A stretch of DNA of 64,000 nt, taken from contig NZ_NJIX01000003.1 in assembly GCF_002209485.1 (NCBI RefSeq), positions 1 through 64,000 on the forward strand. The letters are read 5' to 3'. Positions 1 to 9,064 of this stretch are shown piece after piece (the stretch's first letter is position 1; every line of letters begins with the position of its first letter). This DNA is from Achromobacter sp. HZ34 (GTDB taxonomy: Bacteria; Pseudomonadota; Gammaproteobacteria; Burkholderiales; Burkholderiaceae_B). A model generated the notes under the pieces. That model was not told where the DNA came from, did no database searches, and saw nothing but the letters and a program-made list of their open reading frames with translations. A program made the translations under genes and the position numbers.

Positions 1-135
1 CGGGGCCGGGGGCCGGGGCCGGGGCCGGGGGCTGAGCCGGGCCGGGGGCTGAGCCGGGCCGGGGCTGAGCCGGGCCGGGGCCGAGGCCGGGCCGGGCCGG
101 GTCGGGGCCGAGGCTGGGCCGAGGCTGGGCCGGGT
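1..135. repeat. G-rich degenerate tandem repeat at window edge
   Basis: The first ~135 bases consist almost entirely of GGGGCC and GGCCGG blocks. A longer unit reading GGGGCTGAGCCGGGCC occurs three times between about 30 and 80, and GGCCGAGGCTGGGCC variants follow. Runs of four or five G at short spacing could form G-quadruplexes on the plus strand. The array starts at or before base 1, so its full length is unknown. It may be the 3' end of a coding sequence (see next entry). Confidence 0.7.
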
Positions 136-192
136 CAGGGCCGGCAGGCGAAGGCCGGGGCAAAATGGCGGACCGCACGGGGTGGCGTCTAA
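1..192 (+). CDS. Possible C-terminus of an RG/PG-rich protein (5' end outside window)
   Basis: Frame 1 is open from base 1 to a TAA at 190-192, whereas the other two forward frames meet TGA within the repeat. The translation is an Arg/Gly/Pro/Ala-rich tail with RGRG and PGPG blocks, ending in Gln-Ala-Lys-Ala-Gly-type residues. RG-rich tails occur in RNA-binding proteins such as DEAD-box helicases, but nothing here identifies the family. GC-rich repeats easily leave frames open by chance. This is therefore a weak call that needs the upstream sequence. Confidence 0.2.
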   Translation, partial: RGRGPGPGPGAEPGRGLSRAGAEPGRGRGRAGPGRGRGWAEAGPGQGRQAKAGAKWRTARGGV

Positions 193-271
193 GCGAGGTT
201 GATCCCGCTCCGGCCGGCGTATATTTCAATCGATTTCCTGCCCCTTGCGTGCGCGGCAGGACCATAACAAT

Positions 272-988
272 ATGAGCGCCATGGATACGTCTACCCCCCA
301 CACCAAGCTGCTGGTCGTCGACGACGACCCTGCCCTGCGCCAATTGCTGGCGGATTATCTGAACCGGCACGGTTACGACACCCTGCTGGCGCCGGATGCC
401 AGCGACCTGGCCGCGCGGATCGCGCGCTACGCGCCCGACCTGCTGGTGCTGGACCGCATGATGCCCGGCGGCGATGGCGCCGATGCCTGTCGCCGCCTGC
501 GCGAACAGGGCGAAGACATCCCGGTGATCCTGCTGACCGCCCGCGACGAAGCGGTGGATCGCATCATCGGCCTGGAAGCCGGTGCCGACGACTACCTGGG
601 CAAGCCCTTCGACCCCCGCGAACTGCTGGCGCGCATCGAAGCCGTGCTGCGCCGCAAGCGCGGCCCCTCGGCCCTGACGCGTGACGCGCCGGTGACCTTC
701 GGCCCCTTCACCTTCGACCCGTCCACCCGCCAACTGCTGCGGGAGGAAACCGTGGTCAAGCTGACCGGCGGCGAAATCAATCTGCTGGAAGCCCTGGTGC
801 GCAATGCCGGCAAGCCCCTGTCGCGCGAACGCCTGCTGGCCCTGGCGCGCGACGACGATGCCGGCGAACGCAACGACCGCGCCATCGATATCGCCATCCT
901 GCGCCTGCGCCGCGCCATCGAGGACGACCCCAAACAGCCCCGCTGGATCCAGACGGTCTGGGGCATAGGTTATCGTTTCTCGCCCTGA
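272..988 (+). CDS. OmpR-family two-component response regulator
   Basis: This 238-residue DNA-binding response regulator is phosphorylated by a partner kinase, very probably the one encoded next. The receiver domain covers about residues 12-125. It has the acidic pocket Asp17-Asp18, phospho-acceptor Asp61 (in VLDRMMPG), switch Thr89 and conserved Lys111 (in YLGKPF). A winged-helix OmpR/PhoB domain follows and ends in the usual VWGIGYRF motif. I chose the ATG at 272; an ATG at 281 and a TTG at 245 are in frame, and the residues before 272 are not family-like. The kinase gene starts 93 bases after the stop. The signal sensed cannot be read from the sequence. Confidence 0.93.
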   Translation: MSAMDTSTPHTKLLVVDDDPALRQLLADYLNRHGYDTLLAPDASDLAARIARYAPDLLVLDRMMPGGDGADACRRLREQGEDIPVILLTARDEAVDRIIGLEAGADDYLGKPFDPRELLARIEAVLRRKRGPSALTRDAPVTFGPFTFDPSTRQLLREETVVKLTGGEINLLEALVRNAGKPLSRERLLALARDDDAGERNDRAIDIAILRLRRAIEDDPKQPRWIQTVWGIGYRFSP

Positions 989-1081
989 CCAGCACAGGCC
1001 CTCTCGCCCCGGCCAGCGCAGGCATTTTCGCCCTGGCCGGCGTGGTCCACGACTGCCAAATCCGCCAACCCGACCCGATAA

Positions 1082-2821
1082 ATGTCCTTTTCGTTCCGCA
1101 AGCTGTTGCCCCGCTCCCTGCGCGCGCGCCTGGTGCTGCTGGTGCTCGGCTGCGTGCTGCTGGCGCAGGCCTCCACCCTGGTCATCGGCGCCCATTATCG
1201 CGACCGCTATCTCGAAGACGTCGCGCTGGACTACATCGCCACCACCATCCGTACCCTGCGCGCGGCGCTCTCGGAGATTCCGGCTGAAGACCGCTCGGAC
1301 TTCGTGCGCGATGCCTCGCAAGGCCAATGGCATCTGTGGGCCCGTACCCTGCCAGCCGAAGCGCAGATTCAACGCTTCAACTGGGGCGGACTGCCCCCAC
1401 CGCCGCCGTCCCCTCCCCCGATGGCCAATCCGCAGAACATGCCGAACGCCAACGGCCTGCCCGGCACCGGCAGCGGCAACGGGCCCGGACGCGGCGGCCC
1501 CGGCGGACCCAGCGACAGCACAAACCTTGGACGCCCCGGAAGCCCGGGCGCCACTACTGGCTCTGGCCGCAACGGCGGCCCGGTCGATACGAATGGTCCC
1601 GGACGCAGCGGTGGCCCAGGCGATGCAAATGGTCCCGGACGCAGCGGTAGCCTGGGCGGTCCGGGAGGTCCCAACGGCCCCAGCGGCAGCCAAGGTTCAC
1701 GCCCTGGCGCGGACGAACGAGGCGGCGGCCGCGACCGCTTCTACGACCGCCGCGGCGGCCCCGAAGACGACACCCGCAAGGACCTGCGCGAACTCGTGCG
1801 CCAGCTCAACCGGCGCTTGAACGACGGCACCCGCGTGGCCCTGTCGCGCGGCCCCACACCCGAAGTCTTCATCTCCCTGGCCAACAATCCCAGCAGCGAA
1901 GATGCGCCGCGCCTGCGCGAATGGCTGGTCATCCCCGTCGATCGCCTGGATCCTCCCGCCCCCACGCCCTTGATCGTCGCCTGGCTGGGCGGCCTGGGCG
2001 TGGTGCTGCTGCTGGCGGCCGGTTTTTCCTGGACCATCACCCGCCCCATCACCCGCCTGGCCCATGCCGCGGATCAATTGGCAGCGGGGCAGCCGCAACG
2101 CGTGACGCCGTCCGGGCCGCATGAGACCCGCGTGCTGGGCGAACGCTTCAACGCCATGCTGGACGCCCTGGCCGAATCGGAATCGGTACGCCGCACCCTG
2201 CTGGCCGGCCTGCCGCACGACCTGAAAGGGCCCTTGTCCCGCATGTGGCTGCGCATCGAAATGGCCGACGATCCCGTGCTGAAGGACGGGCTGCGCAAGG
2301 ACCTGCAGGATATGCAGCACATGGTCGACCAGTTCATCGGCTTCGTGCGCGGTACGGATCCGGCCGGCTACCGCTACGCGCCCATCCCCTTCGCGGAATG
2401 GGTGGTCGAGCGAGTGCATAACTGGGAAGGCGCCGGTTCACCGGTGCATCTGACCATGGCGCCGGACACTGTCATGACGCTGCAAGGCGATGCCGTAGCG
2501 CTGGCGCGGCTGCTGGACAACCTGATCAGCAATGCCCTGCATCACGGCGCGCCGCCGGTGGAAGTGACCTTGGCGGCACGCGCGGGCCAGGCCATCCTGA
2601 CCGTCGCCGACCACGGCCCGGGCATCCCGGCGGAGCGGCGGGCGGAAGCCTTGCGTCCCTTCGCCCGGCTGGACGATGCCCGCACGCGCTCCGGCAATGT
2701 GGGTCTGGGCCTGGCACTGGCCGATGCCATCACGCGCGCGCACGGCGGCACGCTGACGCTGGGCGCGGCCCCCTGGGGTGGCCTGAGCGTTGAAATCGCC
2801 CTGCCCCTGCAGGCAGGTTGA
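1082..2821 (+). CDS. Sensor histidine kinase with collagen-like periplasmic insert
   Basis: This 579-residue inner-membrane kinase is the likely partner of the regulator just upstream. It has one membrane segment near residues 15-35 and a second near 297-320, followed by a HAMP domain. The H-box reads [12 protein letters not shown] with His379, an EnvZ-like variant. An N-box ([11 protein letters not shown]) and G-boxes ([16 protein letters not shown]) show an intact ATPase domain. The periplasmic loop is unusual: about residues 105-220 are almost only Gly, Pro, Asn, Ser and Arg, with GPGRSGGPG-type repeats. A 36-bp DNA repeat (copies at 1592 and 1628) lies within it. The rest of the loop has no sensor domain I recognise. 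Confidence 0.9.
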   Translation: MSFSFRKLLPRSLRARLVLLVLGCVLLAQASTLVIGAHYRDRYLEDVALDYIATTIRTLRAALSEIPAEDRSDFVRDASQGQWHLWARTLPAEAQIQRFNWGGLPPPPPSPPPMANPQNMPNANGLPGTGSGNGPGRGGPGGPSDSTNLGRPGSPGATTGSGRNGGPVDTNGPGRSGGPGDANGPGRSGSLGGPGGPNGPSGSQGSRPGADERGGGRDRFYDRRGGPEDDTRKDLRELVRQLNRRLNDGTRVALSRGPTPEVFISLANNPSSEDAPRLREWLVIPVDRLDPPAPTPLIVAWLGGLGVVLLLAAGFSWTITRPITRLAHAADQLAAGQPQRVTPSGPHETRVLGERFNAMLDALAESESVRRTLLAGLPHDLKGPLSRMWLRIEMADDPVLKDGLRKDLQDMQHMVDQFIGFVRGTDPAGYRYAPIPFAEWVVERVHNWEGAGSPVHLTMAPDTVMTLQGDAVALARLLDNLISNALHHGAPPVEVTLAARAGQAILTVADHGPGIPAERRAEALRPFARLDDARTRSGNVGLGLALADAITRAHGGTLTLGAAPWGGLSVEIALPLQAG

Positions 2822-2894
2822 CCGTCTCCTGCCGCTAGAACCGGGCTGATTATTGTCTGGGACGGGGCCGGGGCCCTGCCCACCAGGTTGACCG

Positions 2895-3959
2895 CTACCG
2901 GTCGCCGCCCGGCAAGGCCAGCCGTGGCGGCTTCTCCTTGCCGAACACCGAGCGGTACGCCAGGATGTTGAACACCAGGATCAGCGGAATTGCCACCACG
3001 GCGCCCGCCAGCACCAGGCGCAAGGAGCCGGGCGCGGCGGCGCCGTCCCAGATCGTCATATCGTCCAGGATCAGATAGGGAAACAGGCTGTAGGCCAGGC
3101 CGCCCATCATCAGCAGGAACAGGCCCACGCACAGCACGAAGGGCACCCAGCTGAAGCGCTCTGCCCGCGTCGGCAGGCGCGCCAGGACCATCTCCGTCAT
3201 CACGAATCCCAGCAGCATGGCGCCCCAGGTGGTGACAGCGGGCCCCAGGTGCGCCAGATTGCTCCATTTATAGAAGATGCCGGCGTTGGCCAGCCCCAGC
3301 GTGACCGCGATCGCGACCATGCCCGCGGCCGTCCAGCGGATGGCGTGGCGCGCCCAGTTCACGGCGCGGCGCTGCAAATCGCCTTCGACCCGCATCACCA
3401 GCCAGGTCGACCCCAGCAACACATAACCCGCCACCGCGCACAGCCCGACGAACACGGAAAAGAAGGTATAGCCCGGCAGGCCCTGGTAATTGGTGGCGAT
3501 GCGCCCCAGCACCATGCCCTGGCCGAACGCCGTCATCAGGGAACCTATCCAGAAGGCGAACAGCCAGCGCGGCTTGTGCTCGTTGCGGGCGCGGAAGCGG
3601 AATTCAAATGACACGCTGCGCAGCACCGCACCCAGCAGCAACAGGGTCAAGGGCGTATAGAGTTGCCCCAACACCACGCCCCAGGCAAAGGGAAAGGCGG
3701 CGGCGAACAGCCCGACGCCCAGCAACATCCAGAACTCGTTGGCATCGCGCCAGGGACTGAGCAGCGTCATCATGCGGCCGCGCTCCGACGCCGGCGCCAA
3801 CTGCAGCAGGATGCCCACGCCCAGGTCGAAGCCATCGAGCACGGTACCGGCCACGACCAGGACGAAAAGCATGGCCATGAAGGCCAGGGGCATCCAGAAG
3901 CCGGGGTCGTCCGGACTCAGCCCCAGCGAAGCGGCAAGCGAAGTAAAAGCGGCGATCAT
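2895..3959 (-). CDS. cydB: Cytochrome bd-type oxidase subunit II-like membrane protein
   Basis: This 354-residue protein with many predicted membrane helices resembles CydB/CioB, the partner subunit of bd quinol oxidases. Family landmarks present are LDGFDLGVG near the N-terminus, a W..DANEFW segment matching the WDGNQVW region of E. coli CydB, and MTIWDGA near the C-terminus. Its start overlaps the stop of the upstream cydA-like gene by four bases (ATGA), indicating translational coupling and co-assembly. No cydX or cydCD genes lie nearby. CydB itself binds no haem in canonical enzymes, so its conservation fits a scaffold role even though the partner looks unusual. The family call is firm; oxidase activity is not established. 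Confidence 0.85.
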   Translation of the reverse strand: MIAAFTSLAASLGLSPDDPGFWMPLAFMAMLFVLVVAGTVLDGFDLGVGILLQLAPASERGRMMTLLSPWRDANEFWMLLGVGLFAAAFPFAWGVVLGQLYTPLTLLLLGAVLRSVSFEFRFRARNEHKPRWLFAFWIGSLMTAFGQGMVLGRIATNYQGLPGYTFFSVFVGLCAVAGYVLLGSTWLVMRVEGDLQRRAVNWARHAIRWTAAGMVAIAVTLGLANAGIFYKWSNLAHLGPAVTTWGAMLLGFVMTEMVLARLPTRAERFSWVPFVLCVGLFLLMMGGLAYSLFPYLILDDMTIWDGAAAPGSLRLVLAGAVVAIPLILVFNILAYRSVFGKEKPPRLALPGGDR

Positions 3960-5299
3960 GCGGCGGCCCTGGCGAATTTGCGCACGGGCACCACGCCGTA
4001 GCGCGCGGCGTGGAACAACATGCCGACGAAGGCCCACAGCAGCAGGCCATAAAGCAGGATATAACCCACGGTGCCGTACATGAGGCCGCGCCCGGTGGCT
4101 GCCCCCAGGACTTCGGTCTGCGTGACGGCGCCGTTGACGATGAAGGGCTGCAGGCCGGCCAGCGTCAGTACCCACCCCGCGAGCAGCACAATGCCGCCGG
4201 AAAACGTCAGCGCGCTGAGCACGCGCAACCACCCGCGCGACAGCACGGCGGGATCGAGCCCGCGCTTGCGCAGGCGCAGCAAGGTGACCCAGGCAGCCAC
4301 GAACATCAGCGCCCACATGACCACCATGATGCGCAAGGACCAGAAAGTGATCGCCACCGGCGGCTGCATGCCGGAAAAATTCTCCAGTGCCAGCAGCTTG
4401 CCGTTGACGTTGCGGCCCAGCCAGCGTTGCGCGGCACCCGTGATCGACACGCTGGCCAGATTGCTGCCGGTTTCGGCATCGGGCCAGGCGAACAGGACCA
4501 GGTCGGGGCTGTCGCCGTCGTGCCAGAAAGCGGCCGCGGCAGCGGCCTTGGCGGGCTGGTAATGGGCAATCATCTGGCCCGCCTTCAGGCCGGCCGGCGC
4601 CAGGGCGACGATGGCCAGGCACGCGATCACCAGCGCCGCGCGAAAGCCCAGGCGTTCACCGTCATCCAGCGGCCGGCGCAAGGCCTGCCAGGCGGTGATG
4701 CCCATGATCATGAAACAGACGGTCAGCGCCGCGAGCAGCAGGTTGATGCCCACTGTCAATTTCAGTGAGGGATTGATCAACACCGCCATCCAGTCGAACA
4801 CCTGATAGCGCCCGTCCAGCGCCACGGCGCCATCGGGGGTCTGCATCCAGGACACCAGCGCCAGCACGAAGAAGACGGCCACCAGTTGCCCCAGGGCGAC
4901 CATGAACACCGCCAGGGTGTGGACCCACTCGGGCACGCGGCGCTGGCCGAACAGCATGACGCCAAGAAAGCAGGACTTCAGCGCGAATACCGACAGCACC
5001 GCGAAACCCAGCAAAGGGCCGGCGACATTGCCGATGCGGTCCATCAGGCCGGACCAGATGGTGCCAAGCTGCACCAGCACCGGCACGGCGGCGGCCAGGG
5101 TCAACACGAAAGCCAGGGCGAAGATGCGCACCCAGAACCGGTAGGCGGCGGTCCAACCGGCATTGCCGCTGAAGCGGGCTTTCAGCTTGAAATACAGCAA
5201 CAGCCACGAAAGGGCCAGGCCCAGCGCCACGAAAAACGCCAGGAAACCAAGGCAGACGGTGAATTGCACCCGGCCCAGAAGTAAAGGGGGAAGGATCAT
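3956..5299 (-). CDS. cydA: Divergent CydA-like protein lacking the haem ligands of bd oxidases
   Basis: This 447-residue polytopic membrane protein aligns over its whole length with short-Q-loop CydA/CioA. Shared landmarks are RVQF at residue 10, LGTIWS, WMQTPDG, a second-half INP and GITAW, HYQPAK in the Q-loop, FWSLRIM, and GWVLTLAGLQPF. Aligned by eye to E. coli CydA, His19 is Leu20, Glu99 and Glu107 are replaced (Lys at the latter), His186 is Ile, and Glu257 is Ala. Glu and Arg of GWFVAEYGRQPW are both Leu. Only the Met393, Arg391 and Lys252 equivalents remain. Canonical enzymes use His19, Glu99, His186 and Met393 to hold haems b595, d and b558. It is the first gene of a two-gene operon with the cydB-like gene. 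Function is unknown; it may be a quinone-binding, haem-poor relative. Confidence 0.8.
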   Translation of the reverse strand: MILPPLLLGRVQFTVCLGFLAFFVALGLALSWLLLYFKLKARFSGNAGWTAAYRFWVRIFALAFVLTLAAAVPVLVQLGTIWSGLMDRIGNVAGPLLGFAVLSVFALKSCFLGVMLFGQRRVPEWVHTLAVFMVALGQLVAVFFVLALVSWMQTPDGAVALDGRYQVFDWMAVLINPSLKLTVGINLLLAALTVCFMIMGITAWQALRRPLDDGERLGFRAALVIACLAIVALAPAGLKAGQMIAHYQPAKAAAAAAFWHDGDSPDLVLFAWPDAETGSNLASVSITGAAQRWLGRNVNGKLLALENFSGMQPPVAITFWSLRIMVVMWALMFVAAWVTLLRLRKRGLDPAVLSRGWLRVLSALTFSGGIVLLAGWVLTLAGLQPFIVNGAVTQTEVLGAATGRGLMYGTVGYILLYGLLLWAFVGMLFHAARYGVVPVRKFARAAA

Positions 5300-5426
5300 G
5301 ATGCGCGCTAGTGTAGAGCGACTTGCCGTATTCGGTGCGTAAAGTACCGGTTTCTACCCGTTTCACAGACCTTGCCGGCGCGGACGTGGCAAAATCGTCC
5401 CTTTACCGCTGCCCCGACGTAACAGC

Positions 5427-7193
5427 ATGACGACCGCTCCGACGACTCCCGCCGCTCCGAATTTCCTGCGCCACATCATTGAAGCCGACCTCAAGGCGGA
5501 CCGTTTCCAGGCCAAGCGCTGGGCCGGCGTGCCCGGCCCGGCCAGCGTGCAGGCCGGCGGCCAGCCGGATCCGGCCCGCATCCGCACCCGCTTCCCGCCC
5601 GAACCCAACGGCTATCTGCACATCGGCCATGCCAAGAGCATCTGCCTGAATTTCGGCCTGGCGCGCGACTACGGCGGCACCTGCCACCTGCGCTTCGACG
5701 ACACCAATCCGGAAAAGGAGGACCAGGAGTACGTCGACGCCATCATCGACGCGGTGCACTGGCTGGGTTTCGACTGGAAAAGCGCCGAGGGCGCCGAGCA
5801 GCTGTATTTCGCCAGCGACTACTTCGACTACATGTACGACTTCGCCCAGGCCCTGATCAAGGCCGGCCATGCGTACGTCGACCAGCAGAGCGCCGAGGAA
5901 ATCCGCGCCAACCGCGGCACGCTCACGGAACCCGGCACCAATTCGCGCTGGCGCGACCGCCCCGCGCAGGAGTCGCTGGACCTGCTGGCGGAAATGCGCG
6001 ACGGCAAGCATCCGGATGGCAGCCTGGTGCTGCGCGCCCGCATCGACATGGCCTCGCCCAACATCAACCTGCGCGATCCCGTCCTGTACCGCGTGCGCCA
6101 CGCCATCCATCACCGCACCGGCGACAAGTGGTGCATCTATCCCATGTACAGCTGGGCCCATCCGGTTGAAGACGCGCTGGAAGGCATCACCCACAGCATC
6201 TGCACGCTGGAATTCGAGGATCAGCGCCCCTTCTACGACTGGACGCTGACACGCCTGGCCGAACTGGGCAAGCTGGCGCAGCCGCTGCCGCACCAATATG
6301 AATTCGCCCGCCTGAACATCAGCTACATCGTCACCAGCAAGCGCAAGCTGCTGCAACTGGTGCGCGAAGGCTATGTGGACGGCTGGGACGACCCGCGCAT
6401 GCCCACGCTGTTCGGCATGCGCCGGCGCGGCTATCCCGCCTCGGCCATCCGGCTGTTCTGCGACCGCACGGGCGTGTCGAAATCCGATTCGCGTATCGAC
6501 TACAGCCTGCTGGAAGCGGCAGTGCGCGACGAACTGGATCCCGTGGCGCCCCGCTCGGTGGCCGTGCTGCAGCCGCTCAAGCTGGTCATCACCAATTACC
6601 CCGAAGCCCAGGTCGAGACCTGCACGGCGCCGCGCAATCCGCACGATCCGTCGCAAGGCTTGCGCGAATTCCCCCTGTCGCGCGAATTGTGGATCGAGCA
6701 GGACGACTTCCGTGAAGAGCCGCCGAAGAAATACTTCCGCCTGTTCCCCGGCAACCTGGTGCGCCTGAAGTACGGCTACGTCGTGCGCTGTACGGGCTGC
6801 GTCAAGGATGCCGACGGCAATGTGGTGGAAGTGCATGCCGAATACCTGCCGGAAACGCGCAGCGGCACGCCGGGCGCGGACAGCGTCAAGGTCAAGGGCA
6901 ACATCACCTGGATCAGCGCGGCGCATGCCGTTTCCGCGCAGATCCATCTGTACGACCGCCTGTTCGCCGATCCGCATCCGGATGGCGGCGACAAGGACTT
7001 CCTGGCCGCGCTGAATCCCGACTCGCGCCGTACGGTGCAAGCCTGGATCGAGCCGAATACGGACCTGGCCTCCGGCGCCACGTGGCAGTTCGAACGCCTG
7101 GGCTATTTCGTCGCGGACAGCCGCACGTCCACGCCGCAAGCCCCCGTGCTCAATCGCGTGGTGACGTTGAAGGATTCGTGGGGCCAGGGCTAA
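5427..7193 (+). CDS. glnS: Glutaminyl-tRNA synthetase
   Basis: This 588-residue cytosolic enzyme charges tRNA-Gln with glutamine. The class I signature HIGH (His65) occurs within the glutaminyl/glutamyl motif PPEPNGYLHIGHAK. A KMSKS-like VTSKRK loop lies near residue 302. CHLRFDDTNPEKE and HSICTLEFED are typical GlnRS stretches, and the C-terminal half holds the anticodon-binding beta-barrels. The length matches bacterial GlnRS (about 550-590). It begins 127 bases from, and divergent to, the cydA-like gene, so the two promoters share that gap. Nothing unusual was seen. Confidence 0.97.
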   Translation: MTTAPTTPAAPNFLRHIIEADLKADRFQAKRWAGVPGPASVQAGGQPDPARIRTRFPPEPNGYLHIGHAKSICLNFGLARDYGGTCHLRFDDTNPEKEDQEYVDAIIDAVHWLGFDWKSAEGAEQLYFASDYFDYMYDFAQALIKAGHAYVDQQSAEEIRANRGTLTEPGTNSRWRDRPAQESLDLLAEMRDGKHPDGSLVLRARIDMASPNINLRDPVLYRVRHAIHHRTGDKWCIYPMYSWAHPVEDALEGITHSICTLEFEDQRPFYDWTLTRLAELGKLAQPLPHQYEFARLNISYIVTSKRKLLQLVREGYVDGWDDPRMPTLFGMRRRGYPASAIRLFCDRTGVSKSDSRIDYSLLEAAVRDELDPVAPRSVAVLQPLKLVITNYPEAQVETCTAPRNPHDPSQGLREFPLSRELWIEQDDFREEPPKKYFRLFPGNLVRLKYGYVVRCTGCVKDADGNVVEVHAEYLPETRSGTPGADSVKVKGNITWISAAHAVSAQIHLYDRLFADPHPDGGDKDFLAALNPDSRRTVQAWIEPNTDLASGATWQFERLGYFVADSRTSTPQAPVLNRVVTLKDSWGQG

Positions 7194-7327
7194 GAGGACA
7201 CTGCGCCGGCCGATGGCCGGCGGCTGGCCCTATCGCAAGCCACCTTTCGCGTCAGCAAGGGCAGGGCTAACCTGTTCCAGCCCTGACGCCCAGTGGCAAA
7301 CGCGGGGACAGGCCCGAGCCGGGCATA

Positions 7328-7594
7328 TCAAGGCGCCGGATCGTCGTCGTCCGGATCATCCAGGGGCGGCGCTGCCGTGCCGCGGCGCGGCAACATGCCG
7401 CCCTTTTCCGCATCCGCCAAAGGCCGGTGGCGCTCCAATGAGGGCGCAGGCGGGTCGGACCGCGCGTGCGCGTCGGGATCCGGTTCGGGCAAGGCGCTGG
7501 CTTCATCGTCATAGCCTTTTTCGCGAGCGCGCAGATCTTCTTCTTCCTGGCCGCTGAGGCCGGTCGGGCGTTGCGGTGGGTTGGGGTGAGACAT
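7328..7594 (-). CDS. Small Pro/Asp-rich hypothetical protein
   Basis: This predicted 88-residue soluble protein is rich in Pro, Glu and Asp, begins MSHPNPPQRP, and ends in a run of aspartates (DDPDDDDP). A strong ribosome site (GAGGAG) sits about eight bases before the ATG, which decides the start over an upstream in-frame codon. No signal peptide or membrane segment is seen. The composition suggests an intrinsically disordered protein. It stands alone between glnS and minC on the opposite strand. I do not recognise a family. Confidence 0.6.
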   Translation of the reverse strand: MSHPNPPQRPTGLSGQEEEDLRAREKGYDDEASALPEPDPDAHARSDPPAPSLERHRPLADAEKGGMLPRRGTAAPPLDDPDDDDPAP

Positions 7595-7668
7595 GGAGGA
7601 CTCCTCGCGGTGAGTGCTGGTGAACCAATTCCAACAATAAACGAACGGAACCCGCCCCATTCGCGGAT

Positions 7669-7698
7669 TACGTAGCTCCTCGCAATACGTAGCTCCTC
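7669..7698. repeat. 13-bp direct repeat upstream of minC
   Basis: TACGTAGCTCCTC occurs at 7669-7681 and again at 7686-7698, a 17-bp period. It lies between the small acidic gene and minC, in a position where a regulator could act on either. No known operator was recognised. Confidence 0.5.
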
Positions 7699-7743
7699 CT
7701 TACACCGCGATCCAAGCGCGCCGAAATGCGCAAACTATTCGAT

Positions 7744-7761
7744 GACCGAGGGGGGCCTCGG
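7744..7761 (+). promoter_or_regulatory. GC-rich hairpin in the minC leader
   Basis: ACCGAGG and CCTCGGT flank a GGGG loop, giving a perfect 7-bp stem about 55 bases before the minC ATG. There is no following T-run on either strand, so it is not a convincing terminator. It may be a structured 5' leader element. Confidence 0.4.
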
Positions 7762-7815
7762 TTATCATTCCTCGCTATTCCGCAACCGGAGTCCCCTAGT
7801 CCGGGCTCCAACCAA

Positions 7816-8919
7816 ATGAATAGCGCAACCCTAGCCCTAGATTTCAAGAGCGCCACGCTGTATGCCGTGCGCGTCGTCCTGCACAATGCCGACCTGGCGC
7901 AACTGACCGCCGCGCTGGACAAGCGCATGGCCGACGCCGGCAGCTTCTTCGAAAACGAGCCCGTCGTCATCGACGCCAGCCGCGTGGAAACCCCCGTGGA
8001 CTGGGCCGCCCTGGTGACCGCCCTGCGCGGCCACAAGCTGCCTCCCATCGGCGTCGTGGCCGAAGGCGACAACCTGCGCGCCGCGCTCGCCGCGGGCCTG
8101 GCGGCCGTCGAACTGTCCACGCCGCCGCCCCGTGCGCCGCAGCAGGCCGACGCGGGCGGCGCACCGCCCCCCATGCCCACCCAGCCCGCGGCCGACCTGG
8201 TGGCCGCGCCCGAGCCCACCGCCACGCCCGCCGAAGCCGAGACCGCCGCCAAGGTGATCAGCGGCACCGGGACGGCGGCCGCCGGCGCCGCGCCCATTTC
8301 CAGCGCTGCCGACGGCAAGGCCGAGGTGGCCAAGGAAGACGCAGCCAAGACGAACGGGGCCGGAACCGGCGCTGGTGACAAAAATGGTGGCAAAAACGGT
8401 GGCAACGGCGGCGCCAATGCCGGCCAGCGCAACGGCAAGCCTGCCGAAGGTGCCGGCGCGAGGAACGGCAATGGTGGCAATGCCGCCGGCCTGCCCGCCG
8501 CGCCCGCCCGCCAGCCCATTCCGGAACGCGCCGCGCGCAGCACCACGTCGGCCGCCGCGCCGACCGCCACCGATCCGCAATCGTCGTCGGCGCTGGTCAT
8601 CACGCGGCCGCTGCGTTCCGGCCAGCGCGTCTACGCGCGCCATTCGGACCTGGTGGTGATCGGCATGGTCAGCCAGGGTGCCGAAGTGATCGCCGATGGC
8701 AATGTACACGTCTACGGCCCCCTGCGTGGCAAGGCCATGGCGGGCGCGCGCGGTGATACGACGGCACGCATTTTCACGACGCACCTGGATGCCGAACTGC
8801 TGGCCGTGGCCGGCGTCTATCGCGTCATCGAAGACAAGCTGGACGCCACGCTGCACGGCAAGCCGGCGCTGGTCAGGCTGGAAGGGGACACCCTGCGGCT
8901 GGAAGCCTTGAAATCCTAG
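7816..8919 (+). CDS. minC: Septum site-determining protein MinC
   Basis: This 367-residue inhibitor of FtsZ polymerisation works with MinD at the cell poles to block off-centre division. The N-terminal FtsZ-interacting domain (about residues 1-105) begins [16 protein letters not shown]. The C-terminal beta-helical, MinD-binding domain (about 260-367) holds [29 protein letters not shown] and [17 protein letters not shown]. The two are joined by an unusually long Ala/Pro/Gly/Asn-rich linker of about 150 residues ([13 protein letters not shown]-type), making the protein longer than the E. coli protein (231 residues). The ATG at 7816 is where homology begins. It is first in the minCDE cluster, 145 bases before minD. 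Confidence 0.95.
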   Translation: MNSATLALDFKSATLYAVRVVLHNADLAQLTAALDKRMADAGSFFENEPVVIDASRVETPVDWAALVTALRGHKLPPIGVVAEGDNLRAALAAGLAAVELSTPPPRAPQQADAGGAPPPMPTQPAADLVAAPEPTATPAEAETAAKVISGTGTAAAGAAPISSAADGKAEVAKEDAAKTNGAGTGAGDKNGGKNGGNGGANAGQRNGKPAEGAGARNGNGGNAAGLPAAPARQPIPERAARSTTSAAAPTATDPQSSSALVITRPLRSGQRVYARHSDLVVIGMVSQGAEVIADGNVHVYGPLRGKAMAGARGDTTARIFTTHLDAELLAVAGVYRVIEDKLDATLHGKPALVRLEGDTLRLEALKS

Positions 8920-9064
8920 TGCACGCAGCAATTCGAATAACCGATCACTACTGATCAAATAACCGATCCATATAACTTGTAAGAAGCATGCACTACCCGC
9001 AAGGTCGTCGGCTTTTTTGCATTACGATACTGCGATTTGTTCCGAACATAAGGGCTATTGAGTC

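Noticed and set aside
1697-2419. Minus-strand open frame over the histidine kinase
   Set aside because: Composition typical of a shadow frame; the plus-strand kinase has all boxes intact.
5403-7139. A 578-residue open frame antisense to glnS
   Set aside because: Same codon-shadow effect. glnS motifs on the plus strand are complete.
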